DNA of 64,000 nt from Palsa-661 sp035535015 (GTDB lineage Bacteria > Actinomycetota > Acidimicrobiia > Acidimicrobiales > UBA8190): contig DATLQU010000004.1 of the NCBI GenBank assembly GCA_035535015.1, positions 1 through 64,000 of the forward strand. The letters are read 5' to 3'. The notes beneath the pieces were generated by a model. That model did not search any database and had not been told where the DNA came from. It worked only from the letters and a program-made list of their open reading frames with translations. Position 1 is the first letter of the stretch, and every line of letters starts with the position of its first letter. A program made the position numbers and the translations under genes. Positions 44,198 through 52,246 of this stretch are shown in pieces.

Positions 44198-44817
44198 CCG
44201 GCGGCGCGTCCGATCCGGCGTTGGGCGGCGGCGGGGGAGAGGATGCCCTCGAGGCAGAAGGAGGCGGCCGAAGAGGCGGCGTCGGCGGCCGAACGGCCCT
44301 GTTCGAGGACGAGCACCCGGGCCAGGTAGGCGGTCACACCCAGGATGGCGTGGGTGAGGACGAGGGGATCGTCGCGCCGGATCATCCCGGCGGCGATGCC
44401 GGCCTTCACGTGCGGAAGGGCATCGGCCACCGCTTGTTCCTCGCCCTGACGGATGAGGTCGGCGAAGCGTACCTCGGTCCGGGCGAACTCGAGCAGGACG
44501 AAGAGGTGGCGGTTGTCGTCGAGCCAGGTGACCGACGCGGCGATGCCCGCTTCGATCCTCCGGACGGGGTCGGGTTCGTCGGCCAGGGCCTGGCGCTGGG
44601 CCCGGCGCAGGTCGCGCTGGGCATCGGCCAGGATCTGGCGGAAGAGCTCCTCCTTGGAGGCGAAGTACCAGTAGAAGACGCCCTTGCCCACCCCGAGGCC
44701 GTCGACGATGTCGGTCACCGAGGTGGGGTGGTACCCCTGGGCGGCGAACTGACGGGCGGCGAAGTCGGTCAGCTGCTGCCGGCGCCTCTCCCCCCGAGCG
44801 GTCAACCGGCGTGCCAC
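44194..44817 (-). CDS. TetR-family transcriptional regulator
   Basis: 207 residues. The N-terminal HTH is RRRQQLTDFAARQFAAQGYHPTSVTDIVDGLGVGKGVFYWYFASKEEL, split here across helices; the ligand domain follows. Its targets are unknown, but the divergent PlsC-like acyltransferase (98 bases away) and downstream hypothetical gene are the first candidates. On the minus strand TAGCGT (44824-44829) lies exactly 6 bases before the GTG at 44817, a leaderless start. Confidence 0.88.
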   Translation of the reverse strand: MARRLTARGERRRQQLTDFAARQFAAQGYHPTSVTDIVDGLGVGKGVFYWYFASKEELFRQILADAQRDLRRAQRQALADEPDPVRRIEAGIAASVTWLDDNRHLFVLLEFARTEVRFADLIRQGEEQAVADALPHVKAGIAAGMIRRDDPLVLTHAILGVTAYLARVLVLEQGRSAADAASSAASFCLEGILSPAAAQRRIGRAAG

Positions 44818-44914
44818 GACGCGACGCTACGGGCGGCCTCGCGCCGGGGTCAATGAGAGCCGCACCCGGCGGGTGTCCCTGTCATCGATCCGCCGGGCGC
44901 GCTACCGTTGGGCC

Positions 44915-45676
44915 GTGGCCTATTGGGTGCTGAAGTGCCTGCTCAGCCCCATCTTCCGGCTCTTCTGGCGGATGGAGGTCGAGGGTCGGGAACACATCCC
45001 CCGCGTCGGCGCGGCCGTCCTCGCCCCCAACCACGTCTCCTTCTGCGACTCGCTGTTCATGCCGCTCGTCATTCGTCGCCGGGTCACCTTCGTGGCCAAG
45101 GCCGAATACTTCGACGCCTGGAAGACGGCGTGGTTCTTCCGTGCCGCCGGCCAGATCCCCATGCGCCGCGAGGGGGGCAGCGCCTCGGAGAGGGCGTTGG
45201 CCACGGCGCGCGACGTCCTGAACGAAGGCGGGATCCTCGGCATCTATCCGGAAGGGACCCGCTCACCCGACGGCAGGCTCTACCGCGGTCACACCGGTGT
45301 GGCCCGGCTGGCTCTCGGTTGCGGGGTTCCGGTCATCCCCGTGGGACTGGTGGGGACGACCGAGGTCCAACCCCGGGGCTCCACCATGATGCGTCCCTTC
45401 CGTCGGGTGACCGTCCGTTTCGGTCCACCGCTCGACCTGGCCCGGTTCGACGGCACCTCGTCGTCGGACCCGCTCGCCCTGCGGGCGGTGACCGACGAGC
45501 TGATGTTCGAGATCCGCCGACTCTCGGACCAGGTCTACGTGGACCGGTACGCCAAGCGCCACGGCGTGGTCGGCGGTGCCGACATCGCCACCGTGCCCGC
45601 CTCCGCCTCCGCCTCCGCCGACATCGAGCCCGGGGCCGCGTCACCACCGGCCGACTCGTCGGAGTCCGCCGCCTGA
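44915..45676 (+). CDS. 1-acyl-sn-glycerol-3-phosphate acyltransferase (PlsC-like)
   Basis: 253 residues. The acyltransferase motifs are AAVLAPNHVSFCDSLFMPL near residue 45 (NHxxxxD), VAKAEYFDAWKTAWFFRAAG, and LGIYPEGTRSPDGRLYRGHTG near 110 (EGTRS), with PVIPVGLVG after. An N-terminal hydrophobic helix (VLKCLLSPIFRLFW) anchors it to the membrane. It acylates lysophosphatidate. TACCGT (44903-44908) lies 6 bases before the GTG at 44915, chosen over an upstream ATG at 44873. The tail (about 35 residues) is Ser/Ala rich and disordered. Confidence 0.9.
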   Translation: MAYWVLKCLLSPIFRLFWRMEVEGREHIPRVGAAVLAPNHVSFCDSLFMPLVIRRRVTFVAKAEYFDAWKTAWFFRAAGQIPMRREGGSASERALATARDVLNEGGILGIYPEGTRSPDGRLYRGHTGVARLALGCGVPVIPVGLVGTTEVQPRGSTMMRPFRRVTVRFGPPLDLARFDGTSSSDPLALRAVTDELMFEIRRLSDQVYVDRYAKRHGVVGGADIATVPASASASADIEPGAASPPADSSESAA

Positions 45677-45761
45677 CGCCACGTCGTTCGCACCGGTGGT
45701 CCCCGGGTGTTCAGAGCTGGATCATCCGAGGGGTCCCTGGTGCTGGGTAAGGAAGCCCGGC

Positions 45762-46520
45762 TCACCCGGCGGTGCGGTAATGGTAGGCGCATATTTCGCG
45801 GAAACCTGTCTGCTCGTACAGCCGGAAAGCCGGGATGTCGGCGCGCTCCACCTGGAGATACATGCGGTCGGCGTGGCGTAGACCAGCCCAGTCAGCCAAA
45901 GCCCCGAGCACGGTGCGGGCGGCGCCTTTCCCGCGTGCTTGGGGAAGCGTGGCCATACCGAACACTCCCACCCAGCCCGTATCGGCGACAGCGCGGCCCA
46001 CGGACACGACATCCTTCCCGATCAGAGCACAGGCGTAGGCGGACGGCCGCTCCACCCGACCGAGCAGGGCCCACTCGGCGCCTGAGTCGCCGCCATGACC
46101 GTGCACCGTGTGCCAGACCTCGAACCAGGCGCGTGTCGGGCGGTCGTCCAGTCGAACCCCCAACGAGCCTGTCGGCTTCTGCTGCTGAACGCGTGCGGTC
46201 GACGCCTCCTGCAACGACGCCGAGCTCTGCCGACGGTAGCCACGCTCGGTCAAGACTGTGTCGAGTCCCTCTGGACACGCCGGCGGAGTGATCTGAAACC
46301 GCGCCGTGGCGCCGTGGCCGGCGTAGAACTCCTCGGCCCGAGCGACCCGGCGCAGTAATTCGCCGGGACCGGCATCGCCGTGGGGCAGCACCGTTCCCAC
46401 CCACCAGGCACAGCCCGGAGCATGGCGCAGCCACCACCCCGCAATTTCCTCGACCTGCTCCGCCGGCTGAGCCCGGGCCGCTCTCTCCTGTAGGCCTCTC
46501 ACCGTTCCCGAGCCGCTCAT
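45762..46520 (-). CDS. GNAT family N-acetyltransferase
   Basis: 252 residues. The C-terminal GNAT domain has VFGMATLPQARGKGAARTVLGALADW (acetyl-CoA loop QARGKG) and AFRLYEQTGFREICAYHY. The N-terminal half (GWWLRHAPGCAWWVGTVLPH; FYAGHGATARFQITPPACPEGLDTVLTERGYR) is the extra domain of an actinobacterial subfamily. The frame continues upstream to 46877; ATG 46520 (MSGSGTVRG) is a reasonable start, but a short extension is possible. Substrate unknown. Convergent with plsC-like gene. Confidence 0.8.
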   Translation of the reverse strand: MSGSGTVRGLQERAARAQPAEQVEEIAGWWLRHAPGCAWWVGTVLPHGDAGPGELLRRVARAEEFYAGHGATARFQITPPACPEGLDTVLTERGYRRQSSASLQEASTARVQQQKPTGSLGVRLDDRPTRAWFEVWHTVHGHGGDSGAEWALLGRVERPSAYACALIGKDVVSVGRAVADTGWVGVFGMATLPQARGKGAARTVLGALADWAGLRHADRMYLQVERADIPAFRLYEQTGFREICAYHYRTAG

Positions 46521-46621
46521 GGCCGACGGCACCGACACGCACTCTCCCTCCGCGAACCGGTAGGTGTTGGACGCCTCCAGATCTTGGCGTACCGAGAACC
46601 CTCCGAAAGACGACCCCAGCC

Positions 46622-48304
46622 CTAGCCGAAGGTGAAGTCGTAGGCCTCGATACCGGGCGAGGCGCTCAGGGTCACGGTGGCGTCCTGGTAGCCACCCTTC
46701 ACCAGGGTGTAGAGACGCGGCGTTCCCGAAACCGTGATCGTCTTGGTCCGGCTGTCCCCCACGGTCACGTCGAGAGTGCCCGAACCGCCGAGCACCAGAT
46801 AGACGTCGTCGGCCTGGAAGGACAATTCGATCCGGGCCGCCGGCCCGGCCGTCATCTCCTCTGATCCGGCTGTCCACGTCCCCGACAGGGCGAAGGAGTC
46901 CCGGGGCAAGGAGGCCGGGAACCGGTAACCCTCGGGACGGTCGGGCAGGATCGACGGGTTGGCCAGGTTCTGCAGCTCGTACTTGTACCCGAGATAGGTC
47001 TCGGGGGTGAGGGGGTTGACCGGTGTCCGGTCGGCCACGCCGGTCGGAGGCGGCAGCTGCACCTTGGGATCGGAGGCCACCAACAGGGTACGGATGAGCG
47101 ACTCGGTGGCCCCGTAGTCACCTTCGCCGTCCTCCACGTGGCGGACCTGGCCGCCGGCGTCGATCAGGTATTCGGCGGGCCAGTACATGTTCGAATAGGC
47201 GTCCCACGTCTTGTAGCCGTTGTCGACGGCGATGGGATACCGCACCCCGAGTTCATGCGAGGCCGTCACCACGTTGGAGACCACGTGTTCGAAGGCGAAT
47301 TCGGGCGTGTGCACCCCCACCACCTCGAGGCCGTCGGCGTGGTAGCGGCCGTACCAGGCCTCGACATGCGGCAGCGAACGTTGGCAGTTGATGCAGGAGT
47401 AGGTCCAGAAGTCGACGAGGACGACCTTGCCTCTGAGCGAGGCCAGGCTGATGGGCTTGCCGCCGGGCGTGTTCAGCCAGCGGCTGATGCCGGTGAATGC
47501 GGGGGCTTGGCCGCAGCGGACGAGAGCCGTTCCCGGCGTGCAGTTGGCCAGACTCCCGCCGGCCGTGCCCTCGAGCGCCTCGAGGTGCTTCTTGGCGTAG
47601 GCGCTGCCTTCGAAGGTCCTCTGCAGTGCGCTCGTGTAACCGGGTACGTGGGTTTGCAGTCCGTCGGTCCAATTGAAGGCGAGGACGAGCGTCATGACGG
47701 CCAGGACGGCGCCACCGATCCGACGGGCCAGTATCGCGTGGGTCCGGAAGATGGCGGCCGCCCTCTGACCCAACAGGGCGAAGGCCAGCAAGGCAACGGC
47801 CGCACCGAGGGCGAAGTCGGCGGTCAGGACGATGCTCGAGAGGCTGACCCTGTGATTGGCGCTGGCCACGGTGATGGCACTCAGGATCGGTCCCGCGCAC
47901 GGGGTGAAGAGGACGCCGAGACCGAGGCCGAGAACGAAGCCGCTGGTGGTGCCGGTCGGTTGGTGCCGGGCGCCGAGCCGGGCGAAGGGGCGTTCGACGA
48001 TCTCGCCCACCGCCGGGATCAGAAGGCCGACGCCGACGACACCGAGGATGACGAGTCCGGCGTCGCGTAGCAGGTCCTGAGGCAGCTGCAGCGCGCTCAG
48101 CAGCTCGGATCCCGCCAGCGTGAAGACGCAGAAACTCAGCACCAGCCCGGCGATCACGGCGTAGGCGCGGTAGCTGCGCGTCGTCGTCTCTTCGACCGGT
48201 GTCGTCAGCCCCGCCACCAAGATGATGGGGAGCACGGGCAAGATGCACGGCGAGATCCCCACCACCAGCCCGGCCACAAAGGCGATCAGATACAGCAGGA
48301 TCAC
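46622..48304 (-). CDS. dipZ: DipZ-type CcdA-thioredoxin fusion protein
   Basis: 560 residues. The N-terminal half is a CcdA/DsbD membrane domain with the paired cysteine motifs VGISPCILPVLPI and VLFTPCAGPILSAI. After the last helix comes a periplasmic-side TlpA/thioredoxin domain with FWTYSCINCQRSLPHVEAW (CxxC, here CINC) and then a beta-sandwich C-terminal domain (FQADDVYLVLGGSGTLDVTVGDS). The same architecture is M. tuberculosis DipZ. It carries reducing power from cytoplasmic thioredoxin to extracytoplasmic proteins. Start ATG 48304; divergent from the MFS gene. Confidence 0.9.
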   Translation of the reverse strand: MILLYLIAFVAGLVVGISPCILPVLPIILVAGLTTPVEETTTRSYRAYAVIAGLVLSFCVFTLAGSELLSALQLPQDLLRDAGLVILGVVGVGLLIPAVGEIVERPFARLGARHQPTGTTSGFVLGLGLGVLFTPCAGPILSAITVASANHRVSLSSIVLTADFALGAAVALLAFALLGQRAAAIFRTHAILARRIGGAVLAVMTLVLAFNWTDGLQTHVPGYTSALQRTFEGSAYAKKHLEALEGTAGGSLANCTPGTALVRCGQAPAFTGISRWLNTPGGKPISLASLRGKVVLVDFWTYSCINCQRSLPHVEAWYGRYHADGLEVVGVHTPEFAFEHVVSNVVTASHELGVRYPIAVDNGYKTWDAYSNMYWPAEYLIDAGGQVRHVEDGEGDYGATESLIRTLLVASDPKVQLPPPTGVADRTPVNPLTPETYLGYKYELQNLANPSILPDRPEGYRFPASLPRDSFALSGTWTAGSEEMTAGPAARIELSFQADDVYLVLGGSGTLDVTVGDSRTKTITVSGTPRLYTLVKGGYQDATVTLSASPGIEAYDFTFG

Positions 48305-48414
48305 GACGACCTCAGTCCTCTTCGTCCGGGCCGCTCACGTCCTCGGACCCGGGTCATCGTACGGAGAAGGGGTTCGGAAAAGGGCATCGGCGGCCCCGAC
48401 GGTAGTGTCGAACC

Positions 48415-50478
48415 ATGTCGGTGAGTGCGCCCGAGGCTGGAGACCGTGCCGCCGGCACTCCACCGCAACTGTCGAAGGCACAGATCCGGCTGGTCATGGT
48501 GGGACTGCTCCTCGGCCTACTCCTGGCCTCGCTCGATCAGACGATCGTGGCCACGGCGCTGCCCACCATCGCCAGTGATCTACACGGTCTTTCGCATCTG
48601 ACCTGGGTGGTCACCGCCTACCTGTTGGCCTCCACGGCGTCGACGCCGCTGTGGGGGAAGCTCGGCGACCAGTACGGCCGGAAGATCTTCTTCCAGGCCG
48701 CCATCGCCATCTTCCTCGTCGGTTCCGTCCTTTCCGGACTCAGCCGGGACATGATCGAACTGATCTTCTTCCGCGCCATCCAGGGTCTCGGCGCCGGCGG
48801 GCTCATCGTGGGCGCCATGGCCTCGGTCGGTGACGTCGTCTCTCCGCGCGAGCGCGGCCGTTACCAAGGGGTCTTCGGCTCCGTCTTCGCCGTCTCCAGC
48901 ATTCTCGGTCCCCTGATCGGCGGCTTCTTCGTCGACAAGCTGTCCTGGCACTGGATCTTCTATGTGAACATCCCCATCGGTGTCGTCGCCCTGGTCGTCA
49001 CCTCGGCGGTCCTGCCGGCGTCGGGGGTCCGCGTCCACCATGTCATCGACTACCTCGGCACCACCCTTCTGGCCCTCGCCGCCACCGCCCTGATCCTGCT
49101 CACCAGCCTGGGAGGGAACACCTATCGCTGGCTCTCGGCGCCGATCATCATCATGGGCGGCGCCTCGGTCGTTCTCGTCGTCGCCTTCCTCCGGGTGGAG
49201 CGCCGGGCCTCCGAGCCCATCATCCCCCTACCGCTCATGGCCAACCGGACGTTCAGCTCGACCTCGGCCATCGGCTTCGTGGTCGGCTTCGCCATGTTCG
49301 GTGCCATCACCTTCCTCCCTCTCTACATGCAGGTCGTAAAGGGACTGAGCCCCACCATCTCGGGGCTCCGGCTGACACCGCTCATGGGTGGCCTGCTGAT
49401 CACCTCGGTCAGCTCGGGCCAGATCATCAGCCGTTGGGGCCGCTACAAGGTCTTCCCCGTCGTCGGTTCGGCCGTCATGACCGTGGGCCTCTTTCTCCTG
49501 TCGCGCATCGACCCCACCACCGGTTGGCTCGAGCTGTCGCTGGGGATGCTCGTGCTCGGCCTCGGGATCGGGATGATCCTCCCGGTGCTCGTCATCGCCG
49601 TCCAGAACGCCGTGGAGTACAAGGACCTGGGCACGGCCACCTCGGGGACAACCTTCTTCCGGTCGATCGGCGCCTCGTTCGGCGTCGCCATCTTCGGGGC
49701 CATCTTCTCGAACACCCTTCTCGGCAATGTCCGTCACTCCCTCGGCTCCGTCCGCTTGCCGCCCGGTCTCTCGGTCACCGGCGGCGTGAGCCCGACCCAG
49801 TTGAAAGCCCTCGATCCGGCGGTGCGGCACGTCCTGGTGACCGGCTACTCCCATTCCCTGCAGAGCGTCTTCCTGGCCGCCGTACCCGTGGCCCTGCTGG
49901 CCTTCGCCCTCACCTGGCTCCTGCCCGAGGTGGCTCTCCGTCGCACCACCGAGGCCACCGATCCGGCCGACACCCTGGCTCCCACGTCCATCCCCCACAC
50001 GAGCAGCTCGCGCGACGAGATCGCCCGCGCCTTGAGCGTCCTGGCCCGTCGCGAGAACCGCGAACAGATCTACCGTTGGCTGGCCACCGAGGCGGCCCTG
50101 ACCGTCTCGCCTGCCGCCTGTTGGCTGCTGCTGCGCGTGGACGGCCACGACCGGCAGACCGCACTCCAACTGGCCGACCATCTCCACGTCCCCGTCGCCG
50201 CCGTCACCCGGCTGGGCGGGGAGCTCGAACGCGAGGGCCTGATCGATCTGCGCCCGATCGCCGCCGCCGCCGATCGTCTCACCCTGACGCTCTCGGGCCG
50301 GTCGGCACTCGACCGGCTGGCGGCGGCGCGCCGTCGCGGCCTCGAGGAACTCCTCGGGGGCTGGTCGCCCGAAGAGCACGCCGAGGTCGTCCAGATGGTG
50401 GCCCGGCTGGCCTCGGACCTCATGTCCAACGCGCTGGCCGACCCGGCCATGGTGGCTCCCCCCGCCGCCCCCGACTGA
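48415..50478 (+). CDS. DHA2-family MFS transporter fused to a C-terminal winged helix
   Basis: 687 residues. The first ~510 residues form a 14-helix drug:H+ antiporter (EmrB/QacA group) with DQTIVATALPTIASDLHGL in helix 1 and motif A GKLGDQYGRKIFFQ. The remainder, after a Pro/Ser linker, is cytoplasmic: REQIYRWLATEAALTVSPAAC, then LADHLHVPVAAVTRLGGELEREGLIDL, a MarR-like winged helix, and a helical end. Membrane transporters with a fused DNA-binding-like domain are unusual. TAGTGT (48403-48408) lies 6 bases before the ATG at 48415. It probably exports a drug or metabolite. Confidence 0.88.
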   Translation: MSVSAPEAGDRAAGTPPQLSKAQIRLVMVGLLLGLLLASLDQTIVATALPTIASDLHGLSHLTWVVTAYLLASTASTPLWGKLGDQYGRKIFFQAAIAIFLVGSVLSGLSRDMIELIFFRAIQGLGAGGLIVGAMASVGDVVSPRERGRYQGVFGSVFAVSSILGPLIGGFFVDKLSWHWIFYVNIPIGVVALVVTSAVLPASGVRVHHVIDYLGTTLLALAATALILLTSLGGNTYRWLSAPIIIMGGASVVLVVAFLRVERRASEPIIPLPLMANRTFSSTSAIGFVVGFAMFGAITFLPLYMQVVKGLSPTISGLRLTPLMGGLLITSVSSGQIISRWGRYKVFPVVGSAVMTVGLFLLSRIDPTTGWLELSLGMLVLGLGIGMILPVLVIAVQNAVEYKDLGTATSGTTFFRSIGASFGVAIFGAIFSNTLLGNVRHSLGSVRLPPGLSVTGGVSPTQLKALDPAVRHVLVTGYSHSLQSVFLAAVPVALLAFALTWLLPEVALRRTTEATDPADTLAPTSIPHTSSSRDEIARALSVLARRENREQIYRWLATEAALTVSPAACWLLLRVDGHDRQTALQLADHLHVPVAAVTRLGGELEREGLIDLRPIAAAADRLTLTLSGRSALDRLAAARRRGLEELLGGWSPEEHAEVVQMVARLASDLMSNALADPAMVAPPAAPD

Positions 50479-50490
50479 GTGGCCACCGGT

Positions 50491-52014
50491 TCAACCCTGG
50501 TCGGCCGGCGCCCACCCGAGCGACCGCTCGACGGCCCGGCGCCAACCGGCGTGGCCGGCGTCGGCGGCCACCCTTGACTTCTCCGGGCCGAACGATCTCT
50601 CGAGCTTCCACAGCGACGACAGCTGCTCGGTCGAATCCCACACCCCCTCGGCCAGCCCGGCCAACATCGCCGCCCCCAGGGCGGTGGTCTCGGCCGTGGC
50701 GGGCCGCTGCACCGGCCCCTGGATCTGGTCGGCCTGCATCTGCAGAAGCAGGTCCATCACCGACGCACCACCGTCGACCCGAAGCGCCGACACGCCTCCG
50801 CCGACCTCGCTCATGGCGTCGACCACGTCGCGGACCTGATAGGCCATGGACTCGACCACGGCCCGGCCGATATGGCCGGCGCCCACCCCGCGGGTGAGAC
50901 CGGTGATCATGCCCCGGGCGTAGGGGTCCCACCAGGGACTGCCGAGCCCGGTGAAGGCGGGCACCACGTAGACCCCTTCGCTCGACTCCACCCGGCCCGC
51001 CAACGCCCCGATCTCGGCCGAGTCCTTTATCAGTCCGAGACCGTCGCGCAGCCACTGCACGGCCGCTCCCGTCACGAACACGGCACCCTCGAGCGCGTAG
51101 GCCACCGGTGACGAGCCGCCGTGGTCACCGAGATCCCACGCCATCGTCGTGAGCAGCCCCTCGGCGGGCGGCGGGCACGCCTCACCGACGTTCATCAAGA
51201 CAAAGCTGCCGGTCCCATAGGTCACCTTGGCCATCCCGGCACCAAAGCACGCCTGGCCGAACAGCGCTGCCTGCTGATCGCCGGCCACCCCGCTCACCGG
51301 AACCCCGGCCAGAGGCGAACCGCCACTCCCCAGCTCGCCGCCCACCTGGCCGAACCGGCCGCAGGACGGCTGCACCGTGGGCAGGACGCCGAGTGGCACC
51401 CCGAAGATCTGACCCATCTCGTCGGACCATTCCCGGCTCCGGATGTCGTAGAGCAGTGTCCGGCTGGCGTTGCTGGCGTCGGTCGCCACCACCCCGGCGT
51501 CGACCCCGCCGGTCAGATTCCAGATCAGCCAGCTGTCGACGGTGCCGAGCACCAGATCCCCGGTGACGGCCACTGCACCCTCGGTCAGCAGCCACGCCAT
51601 CTTGGTGGCCGAGAAGTAGGGATCGAGGACGAGCCCGGTGCTCTCCCGGACCACCGGCAGATGGCCGGCCGCCCGCAACTCGTCGCACCGACCGGCCGTC
51701 CGCCGGTCCTGCCAGACGATGGCCCGGTGCTGCACCGCCCCGGTCGACCGGTCCCATCCCACCACCGTCTCCCGTTGGTTGGTGATCCCGATCCCGGCCA
51801 CCGCCCGCCCGGCCGCCGCCTGCCGTCGGGCCACCTCGTCGACCGTCCCGGCCACCGCCGCCCAGATCTCGGCCGGATCGTGCTCCACCCAACCGGGGCG
51901 CGGGAAGTACTGCCTGATCTCCCGGTAGGAGACGTCGACCACCTCGCCGGCCTCGTCCACGGCCAGCGCCCGTACCCCGCTCGTCCCGGCATCGATGGCG
52001 ATCACGCAACCCAC
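50491..52014 (-). CDS. glpK: Glycerol kinase
   Basis: 507 residues. FGGY motifs include IAIDAGTSGVRALAVDE at the start, GIGITNQRETVVGWDRSTG near residue 75, ATKMAWLLTEG near 145, GDQQAALFGQACFGAGMAKVTYGTG near 255, and LRVDGGASVMDLLLQMQADQ near 405, the GlpK pattern. It phosphorylates glycerol to glycerol-3-phosphate. The GTG at 52014 is chosen because TAGGGT (52022-52027, minus strand) lies 7 bases upstream. A second FGGY kinase (27174-28628) sits in the glpD operon, so the chromosome carries two related kinases. Confidence 0.92.
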   Translation of the reverse strand: MGCVIAIDAGTSGVRALAVDEAGEVVDVSYREIRQYFPRPGWVEHDPAEIWAAVAGTVDEVARRQAAAGRAVAGIGITNQRETVVGWDRSTGAVQHRAIVWQDRRTAGRCDELRAAGHLPVVRESTGLVLDPYFSATKMAWLLTEGAVAVTGDLVLGTVDSWLIWNLTGGVDAGVVATDASNASRTLLYDIRSREWSDEMGQIFGVPLGVLPTVQPSCGRFGQVGGELGSGGSPLAGVPVSGVAGDQQAALFGQACFGAGMAKVTYGTGSFVLMNVGEACPPPAEGLLTTMAWDLGDHGGSSPVAYALEGAVFVTGAAVQWLRDGLGLIKDSAEIGALAGRVESSEGVYVVPAFTGLGSPWWDPYARGMITGLTRGVGAGHIGRAVVESMAYQVRDVVDAMSEVGGGVSALRVDGGASVMDLLLQMQADQIQGPVQRPATAETTALGAAMLAGLAEGVWDSTEQLSSLWKLERSFGPEKSRVAADAGHAGWRRAVERSLGWAPADQG

Positions 52015-52111
52015 GGCCGGGACCCTAACGAGCCTTTCGCACGTGAACCGGCGCACGAGTGCGAACTTTCGCGAATGCCCCGTTACCAGGGCCGACACCG
52101 GGTCCGTTCCG

Positions 52112-52191
52112 TTGACACTGTCGTAACTACAGTGCTGTAATGTCTACCGCATCTCGTGGGTGATGCTCCCCCCGACCACAACATCTTGTGG
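52112..52191 (+). promoter_or_regulatory. Ribonucleotide reductase promoter with NrdR-box-like palindrome
   Basis: TTGACA (52112-52117) and TGTAAT (52136-52141) form a fair sigma-70-type promoter with an 18-base spacer. CCACAACATCTTGTGG (52176-52191), an inverted repeat with 7-base arms interrupted by one mismatched pair, matches the NrdR-box core. A weaker palindrome TACAGTGCTGTA (52128-52139) is centred 50 bases upstream of it. NrdR would repress in response to dATP/ATP; paired boxes are usual. Confidence 0.5.
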
Positions 52192-52246
52192 TTTGTCGGC
52201 TTCTCCTGCGCTTTAGGCTCTGCACAAGAGGAAGGTGGACAGATCA

